64,000 bases of DNA from Hydrogenophilales bacterium (GTDB lineage: Bacteria; Pseudomonadota; Gammaproteobacteria; Burkholderiales; Thiobacillaceae). Of this stretch, positions 37,435 through 47,161 are shown one piece after another. Where the stretch lies: NCBI GenBank assembly GCA_016195805.1, contig JACPYT010000011.1, positions 62,001 through 126,000 of the forward strand. Direction: 5' to 3'. Position numbers and translations under genes: made by a program. Positions within the stretch are counted from its first letter, which is position 1. Each line of letters begins with the position of its first letter. The notes below the pieces were generated by a model. It worked only from the letters and a program-made list of their open reading frames with translations. It made no database searches and was not told the DNA's origin.

Positions 37435-37895
37435 TTTTTCGCGACTGTTCCGTAGAAACGCCGGCACGCGAGATAGAGCTGGTCCGGCAAAGCTCGCTTC
37501 AGAAGCCAATTGAGCATCATCATGACGGTAACATCCGAACGGTGTAGCCCATGGTCCATGATGTTCAAAGCCTGACCAGGCGATGCCACAGGCACTGCGC
37601 GAAGGGCGCACGAATAGGCCTCGGCGAACAGATTGAGCCCGCGAACGCTTTGCACCGACGTTCCGCGTACTCCGTGTCTTCCGACATCCGGCTCACGAAC
37701 CGAAAATCCACGATCTTCAACTCGGCATCCGCCATCAAGTTCTGCATGTTCTTTCAGGTCGAAAAAGCGGATGTGCGTGGTGTGGAGCATACCCCGGTCA
37801 CGGTACTCAAATCCACCGGACACTCAAGGCTCAAGCACATCGGCGGCAACGATAACGTCGAAATGGTCTTCTTCGCCTACCGCCGAATTCGACAT
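37431..37895 (-). pseudogene. decayed SAM-dependent methyltransferase
   Basis: Pieces of a class I methyltransferase lie in two frames. ATG 37895 opens SNSAVGEEDHFDVIVAADVLE, then a stop at 37824-37826 where the typical EHL...PGG region should follow. The next piece, SGGFEYRDRGMLHTTHIRFF, continues in the same frame, shifts to a second frame around 37745 (NLMADAELKIVDFRFVSR) and appears to return to the first for FAEAYSCALRAVPV and the tail ending at 37431. The SAM-binding N-terminus is absent. The tail's stop still overlaps the next gene as ATGA, so it was once an intact operon member. Confidence 0.8.
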
Positions 37896-37906
37896 CGCAC
37901 GGAGAC

Positions 37907-39670
37907 TCAAAGGTAGCGACCTACCGTGTTGTAGAGCTCGTCATCGAGATCCGGTGTCATTCGATGAAGCGGGTTTGATTCCATGCTTCCAGTCTCAGTC
38001 ACGCGGCTGGTAATTTTTGGGAAATAAGTCTGTTCGGGATCGATCGACACCAAGAATCCCGCCACGCCGGGTGCGTTAAACAAGTGCGAGAAATCCCCGT
38101 CCTTCTTGAAACCAGAGCCAACGCGCATGCACGGTATCCCGTAGGCCGCAAAAAGAGTCTCCCAATTGGGTAGTCCCAGTCCCGTCATACGGTCGCAACC
38201 AACGTAATGTCCGCCGAAGTAATTCCGCTGAGTCATACGGATGGAGGCATACCCGCCATCCTCGAAAATGAATATCTTCAAGTTCAGCTTGTTAATCGCC
38301 GCCGTGCCCAACTCCTGCAAATTCTGGGCAAATCCTCCATCCCCCTCTACAAGAATCACACGCCTATCGGGGTGTGCAAAGGCCGCTCCGATGGCCCCGC
38401 TGAGACCATAGCCCATGGAGGCTAGCCCCTTGTCGCAAATGATGACCTGTCCGCGTTTCTGATCGAAAGCCTGCATCATTACCGTAAAAGCGCCACCGCT
38501 GCTGCACGGAATCACGACGTCGCCCGCACCACTCATACGCGACAGCTGCTGTACAAACACATACGGCGAGATATAGCCTTCCCCTGTTTTATTGCCCTGC
38601 TCCACAATGGGCAACTTGTCGCGCACCAAGCGGCAGTATTCGACCCAGTCCAAATGGTCGCCGAGTTCATGACCTGACAGCGAGGTCAGTACGGCGTTTG
38701 CATCAGCACGCAAAGCGATATCGACCTTTGGATGACCTTTTTCCAATTCAGCGGCATCACAGTCAACCTGTACGACACGGCCTTTCGGCGCGAATTGCTG
38801 CCAGTTGAATCCGGTCTGTTGCAGTCCCAAACGGCTGCCCAAGGCGACGATCAGATCGGACTGCTGCAGCAACAAGTTGCTGTATCGCTGCCCCCATGTA
38901 TTGGGGCGGCCGAAGTACATCGGATGGTCTACGCCGAGGCGGTCCGCACCGTTCCAAGTCGTGGTGATCGGTACGCCCATGTCCGCGAGGCTGTCGTAGA
39001 GCGTTTCGGTGGTTGATCGATGCACGCCCCCACCCAGCAACAGCATAGGACGTTTGGCTGCGCGGATGGCCTCGACAATGCGTAGCAAAGCCGAATCATC
39101 TAGACGCGGCAGCGCCACTGCCGCGCTTGCCGGGACAAGCACACTCAGCATCTCGGGGTCGACGTCGCGCCCCTGAATGTCCAATGGAATCTCGATGAAT
39201 ACGGGACCTTTCCGGCCTTCCGCCCCGTCCTGCACATACCGCGTGAACGTCTGGCGGTCTGCAATCTCGTCCAGCAAAATTGAGTGACGCGTGATCGGCC
39301 GGACGATATCCGCGCCCGCGATCTCCTGTATGCCTTTTTGGCGCAGTGTGTTGCGGCTCAGGTCGTCGGTCTTGACCTGGCCGCCAATGACCAACAGCTC
39401 GCGACTCTCGAGCCATGCCCCACCAATCGCCGTAACGATGTTGGTAAGCCCAGGTCCGGCAGTAACAAGAGCGAACGCGCGCTCAGTGCGGTTGCTTTCA
39501 TTGAAGTACTCGGCTGCAATACCTGCTGCGACTTCATGAACAACGGGAATGCATTTGAAGCGCTTACTGGCACTCGCCACCATGTGCATGATGTTGCCTC
39601 CCGCCACGAAGAAGCAGTGTGTAAAACCCATGTCTTTCAGCCAGTCGGCCATTACATCGCTATAGCGCAT
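37907..39670 (-). CDS. thiamine-diphosphate enzyme, acetolactate synthase superfamily (possible YerE-type sugar acyloin transferase)
   Basis: 587 residues from ATG 39670 (GGAG 7 bases upstream); a TTG at 39682 is less likely. Three-domain ThDP architecture: the PYR domain with the cofactor Glu in VVHEVAAGIAAEYFNE, a central domain, and the PP domain with GDGGFAQNLQELGTAAINKL. It is not a plain ilvB: no small subunit is nearby and it lies among RfbFGH and Wzm/Wzt. In Yersinia, YerE uses pyruvate and ThDP to add a two-carbon unit to C4 of the CDP-4-keto-3,6-dideoxyhexose made by these enzymes. That role is inferred from context. Another acyloin or decarboxylase reaction is possible. Confidence 0.8.
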   Translation of the reverse strand: MRYSDVMADWLKDMGFTHCFFVAGGNIMHMVASASKRFKCIPVVHEVAAGIAAEYFNESNRTERAFALVTAGPGLTNIVTAIGGAWLESRELLVIGGQVKTDDLSRNTLRQKGIQEIAGADIVRPITRHSILLDEIADRQTFTRYVQDGAEGRKGPVFIEIPLDIQGRDVDPEMLSVLVPASAAVALPRLDDSALLRIVEAIRAAKRPMLLLGGGVHRSTTETLYDSLADMGVPITTTWNGADRLGVDHPMYFGRPNTWGQRYSNLLLQQSDLIVALGSRLGLQQTGFNWQQFAPKGRVVQVDCDAAELEKGHPKVDIALRADANAVLTSLSGHELGDHLDWVEYCRLVRDKLPIVEQGNKTGEGYISPYVFVQQLSRMSGAGDVVIPCSSGGAFTVMMQAFDQKRGQVIICDKGLASMGYGLSGAIGAAFAHPDRRVILVEGDGGFAQNLQELGTAAINKLNLKIFIFEDGGYASIRMTQRNYFGGHYVGCDRMTGLGLPNWETLFAAYGIPCMRVGSGFKKDGDFSHLFNAPGVAGFLVSIDPEQTYFPKITSRVTETGSMESNPLHRMTPDLDDELYNTVGRYL

Positions 39671-39714
39671 GCATATCTCCAATCATCAAAAATCTAATTC
39701 CATTCCTGTCAGCG

Positions 39715-40443
39715 CTATTGCGAGTTATCAAGCACCTGGTCATCCTCGGAAATTCTGCCGTGCTCCAAGCGAATGATCCGGTTGCAGACACGCTTCAGCA
39801 TGGCCATGTCGTGCGAAGCGATGACGATGACGGCTGTCTTGCTTATCAGTTCATTCAAACGCTTGGAGGCTTTCTCATTGAATTCTGCATCCCCCACGCT
39901 CAGCCACTCATCCATGAGCAGGATGTCCGCATCCACCGAGGTGGATACAGCGAACGCCAAGCGCAAGACCATTCCGGAAGAGTAGGTCCTCAAGGGAAGG
40001 TCGAGATATTCTCCGAGGCCTGAGAACTCTGCAATTTCGGCCATCTTTGGCCGAATTTCGCGCGGCTTAACCCCCATCATCAGGCCACGCAGGACGATGT
40101 TCTCGTACCCCGTGGCGTCAGGGTCAAAGCCATTCGTGATGTCAAGCAGCGATGCAAGCCGGCCGGATATATCCAGGCTGCCACCCACTGGCTCGTAGAC
40201 GCCATTCAACACGCGCAGCAACGTGGTCTTACCCGCGCCGTTGTGGCCAATCACTCCGACACGGTCACCCTCGCGGAAATCAAAACTTATGTGGTCAAGC
40301 GGTCGGATAACAACTCGGCGTTGGCCCTCATGCTTGATTGCGCCACCTGTGGCAGCGCTGAGAAAAGCCTTTCGCAAGGAACGTTGGGACGCGTCGTAAA
40401 TGGGAAAATCTACAACGAGATCGGTGGCGCGAATATGAGACAC
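39715..40443 (-). CDS. wzt: polysaccharide ABC exporter ATPase (Wzt-like)
   Basis: 242 residues from GTG 40443, just after the wzm stop; a TTG at 40455 overlapping wzm is an alternative. Walker A GHNGAGKTT, signature YSSGMVLRLAFA, Walker B ILLMDEWLSVGD. The N-terminal HIRATDLVVDFPIY is typical of O-antigen/capsule exporters. There is no C-terminal carbohydrate-binding domain, so chain-end recognition of the E. coli O9a type is not available in this polypeptide. Confidence 0.92.
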   Translation of the reverse strand: MSHIRATDLVVDFPIYDASQRSLRKAFLSAATGGAIKHEGQRRVVIRPLDHISFDFREGDRVGVIGHNGAGKTTLLRVLNGVYEPVGGSLDISGRLASLLDITNGFDPDATGYENIVLRGLMMGVKPREIRPKMAEIAEFSGLGEYLDLPLRTYSSGMVLRLAFAVSTSVDADILLMDEWLSVGDAEFNEKASKRLNELISKTAVIVIASHDMAMLKRVCNRIIRLEHGRISEDDQVLDNSQ

Positions 40444-40445
40444 AG

Positions 40446-41261
40446 TTAGAGCCAATAAGCAACGCGGGAACGAAAACGTGCAAAGAACAGAAGGGTGATC
40501 GAGAATCCGGCCAATGTCATCAGCGCAGTCATGCCAAATACGTGGGCGAGTTGCCCCCCACCGAGAATGGGTGCCCTCATCGTTTCAAGCAGATAGTAGA
40601 AGGGATTCAAGTCAACGGCCCAATGGTGCCCTTTCAGCACATCGGCATGCCAGATCACTGGTGTTACGTAGAACGCAATCTGCATGACATTGATGACTAT
40701 TTGCGCAACATCCCGAAAACGGGTGCACAAGACCCCGAGAAACAGCCCCATCCAGACTCCGTTCAGCGCAACCAGCAATATGGCAGGCAGCACAAAGACT
40801 ATTTCCCAGCCTATTCTGCTCGGGAAGAGCGCAAGAACGACAGCCACGATCAGCAGGTTATGGCCAAACACGATCACATTGCGCCACACAAGGCGAAGCA
40901 CGTGCGCTGTCAGCGGGATCGAATTGCTTTTTATCCCGGCCTCGGCGCCAATGAACACCGTGCAACTTTCGTTGATGGTGGTGGAGATCAACCCCCATGT
41001 GATGAGGCCGATGGCCAGGTAGGGCAGGTATTGATTGAGATCGGTATGGAGAATCTGCGAGTAGAGGAGGCCAATCGCAGCGACCATCACGCCCGTACTG
41101 GCCGTGATCCACATTGGCCCAAGAGTTGATCGCCTATACCGTTGCCGGATATCGTGCCACCCCAGAAACCCCCAGAAATACACTGCTGCCAGGCTGTTGG
41201 CCATATCCGAGATGGCATCACGCAAACGCCTGCTGAAACTGATACTGGAATAGTCTGCCAT
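40446..41261 (-). CDS. wzm: polysaccharide ABC exporter permease (Wzm-like)
   Basis: 271 residues, six predicted membrane helices, ABC-2 type. The DIRQRYRRSTLGPMWI segment before helix 1 and LNPFYYLLETMRAPIL near the end are hallmarks of Wzm/KpsM/TagG permeases. With Wzt it exports an undecaprenyl-linked polysaccharide made entirely in the cytoplasm. This implies no Wzy polymerase, and none is seen nearby. Confidence 0.93.
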   Translation of the reverse strand: MADYSSISFSRRLRDAISDMANSLAAVYFWGFLGWHDIRQRYRRSTLGPMWITASTGVMVAAIGLLYSQILHTDLNQYLPYLAIGLITWGLISTTINESCTVFIGAEAGIKSNSIPLTAHVLRLVWRNVIVFGHNLLIVAVVLALFPSRIGWEIVFVLPAILLVALNGVWMGLFLGVLCTRFRDVAQIVINVMQIAFYVTPVIWHADVLKGHHWAVDLNPFYYLLETMRAPILGGGQLAHVFGMTALMTLAGFSITLLFFARFRSRVAYWL

Positions 41262-41288
41262 TTCTCGAAGAAGATCCTGTACCGCTTT

Positions 41289-42611
41289 TTAGAACCCGAT
41301 TCCCAGAAACAACTCGATCTGGACCGCCATGTACTCCAACATTTCCTCGGTCAAGCCCGGGTATACGCCCACCCAGAAAGTGTTGTTCATCACAATATCC
41401 GTATTATCCAGGCTGCCCGCGAGCCGATAATTCCGCCCGGCCATGTAAGGCTGGCGGGTAAGGTTTCCGGCAAAAAGTAGTCGCGTGCCGATCTTCCGTT
41501 CGTCCAGATATTGCAGGAGTGCAACACGATCGAACTCGACTTCGTCTCGCAACGTGATCGGAAAACCAAACCACGATGGATCCGATTTGGACGTCGCTTC
41601 CGGCAGGATCAGGAATTCCTCGCAGGAACTCCCCAGACGTGCTCGGAGGTATTCGAAGTTTCGCTTTCTCGCTTCAATGAAACGGTCGACCTGCTGCAGT
41701 TGAGCCAGCCCGCATGCGGCCTGCATGTCGGTGATCTTCAAGTTGAAGCCTAGGTGCGAGTAGGTGTATTTATGGTCGTAGCCAAAAGGAAGCGTGCCCA
41801 ATTTCCAGCCAAAACGCTTGCCGCAGGTATTGTCCTTGCCGGGCGCGCAGTAGCAGTCCCTTCCCCAGTCGCGGAATGACTCAATAATGGTCTTGAGTTG
41901 TCCATCGTTGGTAAATACCGCGCCGCCTTCGCCCATGGTGATGTGATGGGCGGGGTAAAAACTCAGGGTGCCGATGTCGCCGAAGGTGCCGACCTTGCGT
42001 CCGTCATAGGTAGAACCCAGTGCATCGCAACAATCCTCAATCAGCCAGAGGTTATGCTGCTTGGCCAAGCGGGTAACGGCATCGATGTCGAATGGGTTGC
42101 CTAGGGTGTGAGCGATCATTATAGCCCGGGTTTTCGGGCTGATCGCTGCTTCGATCTTGGCCGGATCGATGTTGTAGGTAGGGATGTGCACGTCCACAAA
42201 CACCGGTGTCAGGCCAAACAGGATGCTTGGGTTAACGGTAGTCGGAAACCCCGCGGCCACCGTGATGACCTCGTCCCCGGGCCGCAATGCCCGATCTCCT
42301 AGCTTGGGCGACGTCAGCGCGGCCAGCGCCAGCAGATTGGCTGACGAGCCGGAATTGGTCGTCAGGACGTGATTGACGCCGAGAAACTTCGCAAGCTCCT
42401 GCTCGAATGCCTCGTTGAACCGGCCCGTTGTCAGCCAGCCATCCAGAGCGGCCTCGGTCATATATTGGAGTTCCAATGCGCCGATCACCTTGCCGGAAGG
42501 CGGAATGACGGATTGCCCCGCCGTGAACGGCTTTGAAGACATCGTCTCGTTGGCATACTGGTTTACGAGAGAAAGGATTTTTTCCTTCAACATTGCGGAA
42601 GATGATTCCAT
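41289..42611 (-). CDS. rfbH: CDP-4-keto-6-deoxy-D-glucose-3-dehydrase (RfbH/DdhC/AscC, E1)
   Basis: 440 residues, PLP-fold enzyme that uses PMP to remove the C3 hydroxyl. The usual aminotransferase lysine is replaced by histidine in [14 protein letters not shown] (His222/223), diagnostic of E1. The [2Fe-2S] cysteines fit the known C-x57-C-x1-C-x7-C spacing as Cys195, Cys253, Cys255 and Cys263 ([11 protein letters not shown]). ATG 42611 or 42593 could start it. Its reductase partner (E3) is not in the window. Confidence 0.95.
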   Translation of the reverse strand: MESSSAMLKEKILSLVNQYANETMSSKPFTAGQSVIPPSGKVIGALELQYMTEAALDGWLTTGRFNEAFEQELAKFLGVNHVLTTNSGSSANLLALAALTSPKLGDRALRPGDEVITVAAGFPTTVNPSILFGLTPVFVDVHIPTYNIDPAKIEAAISPKTRAIMIAHTLGNPFDIDAVTRLAKQHNLWLIEDCCDALGSTYDGRKVGTFGDIGTLSFYPAHHITMGEGGAVFTNDGQLKTIIESFRDWGRDCYCAPGKDNTCGKRFGWKLGTLPFGYDHKYTYSHLGFNLKITDMQAACGLAQLQQVDRFIEARKRNFEYLRARLGSSCEEFLILPEATSKSDPSWFGFPITLRDEVEFDRVALLQYLDERKIGTRLLFAGNLTRQPYMAGRNYRLAGSLDNTDIVMNNTFWVGVYPGLTEEMLEYMAVQIELFLGIGF

Positions 42612-42635
42612 TTCGTGATCTTTCTATAGGTTCTA

Positions 42636-43712
42636 TCAGAGGTAGGCCTCGATCTGGTCCAGCGTGAACGGCCGCATATCGGCGCCAGATCCAGCTGCCC
42701 GGTACCATTCGACCGTCTTTTCCAAGGCTTGGCCGAGCCTCCATTTTGGTTGCCAATGCAACTCGGCTCGCGCCTTCGAGCAGTCGAGCCGGAGATAATT
42801 CGCCTCATGTGCGTGTTCTCCGCCTTCCAGCTCCCAGCGGGCCCCGTCCGCCCAAAGAGCGGTTACTCGGTCGACGATCCAGGAAACCGGCTGCGCATCG
42901 TCATCGGCAGGACCAAAATTCCAGCCTTGCGCAAACGTAGACCCTTGCTCGTATAAGCGCTGCGCGAGCAGCAGATACCCGGAGAGCGGCTCCAGAACGT
43001 GCTGCCACGGGCGAATGGCATGCGGATTGCGTATCCGCACCGCCTGACCCCCGCTGACCGCGCGAACAACGTCGGGCACCAGTCGATCGACAGCCCAGTC
43101 GCCGCCACCGATCACGTTGCCCGCGCGCGCCGATGCCAGGCCGACACGATGCTCCCGGTAGTTTGAGGGGTTGAAATAGGAACTGCGGTAGGCGGAGACC
43201 ACAAGCTCCGCGCATCCCTTGCTGTTGCTGTAGGGATCGTAGCCGCCCATCGGGTCTATCTCGCGATAACCCCAAGGCCACTCGCGATTCTCGTAACATT
43301 TGTCGCTCGTGACGACAATCACCGACCGCACCGACGGGGTTTGCCGCACGGCCTCGAGCAAATGGACCGTCCCCATCACATTGGTGGAATACGTCTCGAC
43401 GGGATGGGTATAGCTGTGGCGAACCAAGGGCTGGGCCGCCAAATGGAAAACGACATCGGGACGCGCCTCGGTCAGCACCCGCGCCAGTTCCTCTCCTTGC
43501 CGGATGTCGCCCAAATGCGAGTGCATGCCCTCGGCAACCCCGGCCGCCTCAAACAGACTGGGGTTGGTCGGCGGGGGAAGCGCATAGCCGGTGACCTCCG
43601 CCCCCAACTTTTGCAGCCAAAGGCAGAGCCAGCTTCCCTTGAAGCCCGTATGGCCCGTTACAAAAACCTGCTTGGCCCGCCAAAAGTCCGGGCTGGTCAC
43701 CATTTCTTCCAC
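42636..43712 (-). CDS. rfbG: CDP-glucose 4,6-dehydratase
   Basis: 358 residues, extended [22 protein letters not shown] is the RfbG-specific NAD site; the catalytic YxxxK is in [11 protein letters not shown]. Converts CDP-glucose to CDP-4-keto-6-deoxyglucose. GTG 43712, with AAGG upstream, overlaps the end of rfbF; ATG 43703 is an alternative. It sits between rfbF and rfbH in pathway order. Confidence 0.95.
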   Translation of the reverse strand: MEEMVTSPDFWRAKQVFVTGHTGFKGSWLCLWLQKLGAEVTGYALPPPTNPSLFEAAGVAEGMHSHLGDIRQGEELARVLTEARPDVVFHLAAQPLVRHSYTHPVETYSTNVMGTVHLLEAVRQTPSVRSVIVVTSDKCYENREWPWGYREIDPMGGYDPYSNSKGCAELVVSAYRSSYFNPSNYREHRVGLASARAGNVIGGGDWAVDRLVPDVVRAVSGGQAVRIRNPHAIRPWQHVLEPLSGYLLLAQRLYEQGSTFAQGWNFGPADDDAQPVSWIVDRVTALWADGARWELEGGEHAHEANYLRLDCSKARAELHWQPKWRLGQALEKTVEWYRAAGSGADMRPFTLDQIEAYL

Positions 43713-44464
43713 GGCGCCTTGCCCTCCTGCCAGAGCGATTCCAGATGCTGCTTGTCGCGCAAGGTGTCCATCGGCTGCCAGAAACCATGATGGAAATAAG
43801 CCTGAAGCTGCCTTTCGCTCGCGAGCCTTTCGAGTGGTTCCCGTTCCCAGAGGGTTGAATCGTCATTTATGTAATCGATCACCTTCGGTGACAGCACGAA
43901 AAAGCCGCCGTTGATCCACCCGCCGTCGCCATGCGGCTTCTCGCAAAAGCTCATTACGCTGCTGCCGTCCAGATCAAGCGCTCCGAACCGCCCCGGAGGC
44001 TGTGTGGCCGTCACGCTGGCCAGGCAGCCGTGCGCCCGATGGAACGCGATCAGCTTGTCGATCTCCACATTGCCCACGCCATCGCCGTAAGTCATGCAGA
44101 AATCGTCGTCCCCCAGATATTCCCGGACGCGCCGGAGCCGCCCTCCCGTTTGGGTGACGTCCCCCGTGTCCACCAGGGTCACCCGCCAAGGCTCCGCATT
44201 GTTCTGATGCACCTGCATCTGGTTTCTGGACATGTCGAACGTGATGTCCGACATATGGAGAAAGTAGTTCGCGAAATACTCCTTGATCATGTAGCCCTTG
44301 TAGCCGAGGCAGACGATGAATTCGTCGATCCCGTAGTGTGAATAGAGCTTCATGATGTGCCACAGAATCGGCTTGCCGCCGACCTCGACCATGGGTTTGG
44401 GGCGCACGCCCGTTTCTTCGCTCAAACGGGTTCCCAACCCCCCTGCCAATATCACTGCTTTCAC
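43697..44464 (-). CDS. rfbF: glucose-1-phosphate cytidylyltransferase
   Basis: 255 residues from GTG 44464, which gives the standard [18 protein letters not shown] opening and follows ACGAGG; the frame extends further upstream (to 44569) into non-homologous residues. [23 protein letters not shown] holds the conserved sugar-phosphate site and [12 protein letters not shown] the metal Asp. Makes CDP-glucose, the first committed step of 3,6-dideoxyhexose synthesis. Confidence 0.95.
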   Translation of the reverse strand: MKAVILAGGLGTRLSEETGVRPKPMVEVGGKPILWHIMKLYSHYGIDEFIVCLGYKGYMIKEYFANYFLHMSDITFDMSRNQMQVHQNNAEPWRVTLVDTGDVTQTGGRLRRVREYLGDDDFCMTYGDGVGNVEIDKLIAFHRAHGCLASVTATQPPGRFGALDLDGSSVMSFCEKPHGDGGWINGGFFVLSPKVIDYINDDSTLWEREPLERLASERQLQAYFHHGFWQPMDTLRDKQHLESLWQEGKAPWKKW

Positions 44465-44559
44465 TTTCACCTCGTCGTGTGAATCTATATCTTCCAGAAT
44501 CAAACCCGTCTGAGCTATGCGTTCGTCGATCGGCGACGGGTAGGTTATCCCTGGCGTGG

Positions 44560-47136
44560 TCAGGGCCACAGTTCCTTATGTAGAATCTGCGCATACATCT
44601 GTGTCAGCTGGGCACCGAGACCAAAAGCTCTGGTAGTCTGCAGCTTGCGGCCGACACTATACAACCGGGGACTCTGACGAACCTTCTGTACCAGAAAAAA
44701 AAACAGTCTGTCCATCGCGCCAATATCCGGCCGAACGGTGCAACGTATGAGCAGGTATTGCTTGACCTCCGTCAGATCACGGGCCAGAAGCGCCAGTTTG
44801 GGCAGAAGAGTCGAGACGGGCTCTCGACCCGCGACCTGCATCTGGCGCAACCCGTCAAGACGCGAATGCAAAGTCATCATGGTTATCAGCGGAAGATTTT
44901 CTTTCGGCGCCAGATTCTGGAAATAATCGCGGAATTCCTTCATTTCGTCAGCGCTTTGCAACTGCATGGGATTCCCGGTTTCGACGTAATGCTCCATCTG
45001 CCGTAACACCTGGAGAAACATCTCGTCGACCAGCCGAAAGTGACTGCCATCCGGGTGGGTTTCCGCGACCTCGACGAGGAAACCCGGATCGAGCATACCG
45101 GCCATTTCCGCATGGCGGGCAAGCCTGATCAGCCCCGTCGTCCAAGGCCAGAAAATGGGTTGAGAAGCCTTGTTCGTCAATCTGCGGAATCGCTCGCTGA
45201 CCTCGGACGACTTACGCGCCACCAGCGGATAATTGACGAACACGGTGCGTTTCCCCGCAAGTGCACGCATGAAGCCGAAGACGTGCGAATAAATCTTGGA
45301 AACCGCGATGTAGTCCGCGCTGTCAACGAACGCCCTCTTGCGCAGGACATAACGCGACAAGAGCGCCATGACCGTCGTCAGGCCATGGCGCCGTACGAGG
45401 TCGCGATGATCGCACAGACTTAGTGCATCCTCTTCGCGCACGGAGCCTGGCAACTCGAAGCTATAGATGAATTTATGCCGACGAATATTCGCCCCGGCCT
45501 CGTACTCCCTGGCGTTCAACTGGTTGAACACAAAGGCATCCGCCCCATCGCCATGACGCACCATATTGACGAGCAGCCGCAATGTAGGCACAACGATTTC
45601 GTCATCGTCCCCCAGCAGCCACACATAGCGTCCCCGCGCCCGCGGGAAGGCCCGATTGACATTTTCTTCCGCCGAGTCCACGAATTCCCGGTAATCGAGG
45701 ACGCGCAAATTGGGAAGCATATGCTTTGCCGCGCGCACGACAGCAGGAGTACGGTCGGTGCTGGCATTCACCGCAACTAACACCTCGACGTCTTGCTCGT
45801 GTCCCAGTCCCGCCTCGGCCAGACCGCGTAGTTGGCGTGCCAGATTCGGAGCACGGTTATAGCTTGGGATCAGGATGGTAAGCGCGAGTGTCCCCGGATC
45901 GGCCGTCCCGGGGCGACCATCCACGCCGCCCGGTGTGCCACGCGCAAACTTGAAGGGACGCCCCTTCGGGTACAGGACCGCGGCACGTGTTGCCTCGTCG
46001 GTGCTCGCGCACTTGGCCGCGAACCAAGCACGTTCGTCCATTTCAAGACTGTCACGGAGGTCATCCAGCAGTCGCCCGACACGCGTCTTCAGGACGCTTC
46101 GCCGATCGCGATCAAGATCAAGGGCCACGAGCATGATATTTCTCAACGCTGGGTGAGGAGACCGCTCGAAAAAGTCCAGGATTTCCTGGCGCTGATCCTT
46201 GCTGAATCTCTCCTCGGCCTGGCGGCTCTTCCGGCCAAGCAATATCTGCTTCAGGGCCATTCGGGCGATAAAGAACCCGAGCAGACTGCTCTTGACCTGC
46301 CACTTGCTTTTCGAGAGCTCGATTTCCTCAACGCCATGGAACGTCTCGATCGGCAGACCAAGCCGGGCCGATGCCTCTGTCAGAAGTCGAATCAGTCCGA
46401 TGGTGAACGAGAAAAGTGTGGGCTGCTGCCGCTCCCTCGCGTGCGAGATGCGCCCGTATTCTTCAGACAGGGTGTTGGCCGTATACACCACGACCGGCTT
46501 CGGGATCACCACTGCAGGCCTGTCATGAAAGGCTAGCATCATGGCCACGGAATGGCTGTATATCGGCGAGATGCCGGACAAGCGCTGCCACTCCGCCACC
46601 GACAGCCCCGCACGCCGGAAGCACAGGCACGAAATCGTCGTCGTGGCCCAGACCAGGCCGAAATCTCGAAACAGATCGAGACCCTGCGCGTAGGCAATGG
46701 TCGCATACGGTGCGTCGAAATATCCGTGCCTCGCCTCCTCCACCTGCGCAACCAGGTTCAGCAGGACGAAATCCGGACTTGCCCCTTCGAGCACGGGCAA
46801 CAGGCTGGCCAAGGCCGTCTCCACCACCCGGTCGTCATCGCCAAAGGACCAGACATATTCCCCCTCGGCATATTGCAGGGCGTTTTGCAGGCTTTCCTCG
46901 GCGGTCCGGCACTCGCGATCCTGGTGGCGGTACTTGACGAATGCGTGACTGGCCGCGAATCGCTCCACCACGCTTCGGGTAGCATCAGTGGAGTAGTTGT
47001 CCACGCAGGTCACGACGACCCGCTTTTCGCAGTCGGCATGTTCGATCGCACGCACCAGCGAGTCCAAGGCCTCGCCGAGTTTGGTCGCCCGATTGCGGGT
47101 GGGGATCAGAATTGTAAGGAGAGGGTCTGCGGACAT
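44560..47136 (-). CDS. large protein with two family 2 glycosyltransferase domains
   Basis: 858 residues from ATG 47136. GT2 domain 1 is near residues 5-240 ([32 protein letters not shown]). GT2 domain 2 is near 430-640 ([32 protein letters not shown]), each with an SxGDDD-type metal site. Each is followed by a helical region. Both catalytic cores look intact, so one polypeptide may add two sugars alternately, or two sugars in sequence. It lies 95 nt upstream of rfbF. Confidence 0.85.
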   Translation of the reverse strand: MSADPLLTILIPTRNRATKLGEALDSLVRAIEHADCEKRVVVTCVDNYSTDATRSVVERFAASHAFVKYRHQDRECRTAEESLQNALQYAEGEYVWSFGDDDRVVETALASLLPVLEGASPDFVLLNLVAQVEEARHGYFDAPYATIAYAQGLDLFRDFGLVWATTTISCLCFRRAGLSVAEWQRLSGISPIYSHSVAMMLAFHDRPAVVIPKPVVVYTANTLSEEYGRISHARERQQPTLFSFTIGLIRLLTEASARLGLPIETFHGVEEIELSKSKWQVKSSLLGFFIARMALKQILLGRKSRQAEERFSKDQRQEILDFFERSPHPALRNIMLVALDLDRDRRSVLKTRVGRLLDDLRDSLEMDERAWFAAKCASTDEATRAAVLYPKGRPFKFARGTPGGVDGRPGTADPGTLALTILIPSYNRAPNLARQLRGLAEAGLGHEQDVEVLVAVNASTDRTPAVVRAAKHMLPNLRVLDYREFVDSAEENVNRAFPRARGRYVWLLGDDDEIVVPTLRLLVNMVRHGDGADAFVFNQLNAREYEAGANIRRHKFIYSFELPGSVREEDALSLCDHRDLVRRHGLTTVMALLSRYVLRKRAFVDSADYIAVSKIYSHVFGFMRALAGKRTVFVNYPLVARKSSEVSERFRRLTNKASQPIFWPWTTGLIRLARHAEMAGMLDPGFLVEVAETHPDGSHFRLVDEMFLQVLRQMEHYVETGNPMQLQSADEMKEFRDYFQNLAPKENLPLITMMTLHSRLDGLRQMQVAGREPVSTLLPKLALLARDLTEVKQYLLIRCTVRPDIGAMDRLFFFLVQKVRQSPRLYSVGRKLQTTRAFGLGAQLTQMYAQILHKELWP

Positions 47137-47161
47137 TGTTCCAGCCTTGTTCACGGCCGAA

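Noticed and set aside
37907-39670. Housekeeping acetolactate synthase large subunit (ilvB)
   Set aside because: No ilvN or ilvC adjacent, and the gene lies within a CDP-sugar and ABC-exporter locus. The superfamily is certain, but valine synthesis is unlikely.
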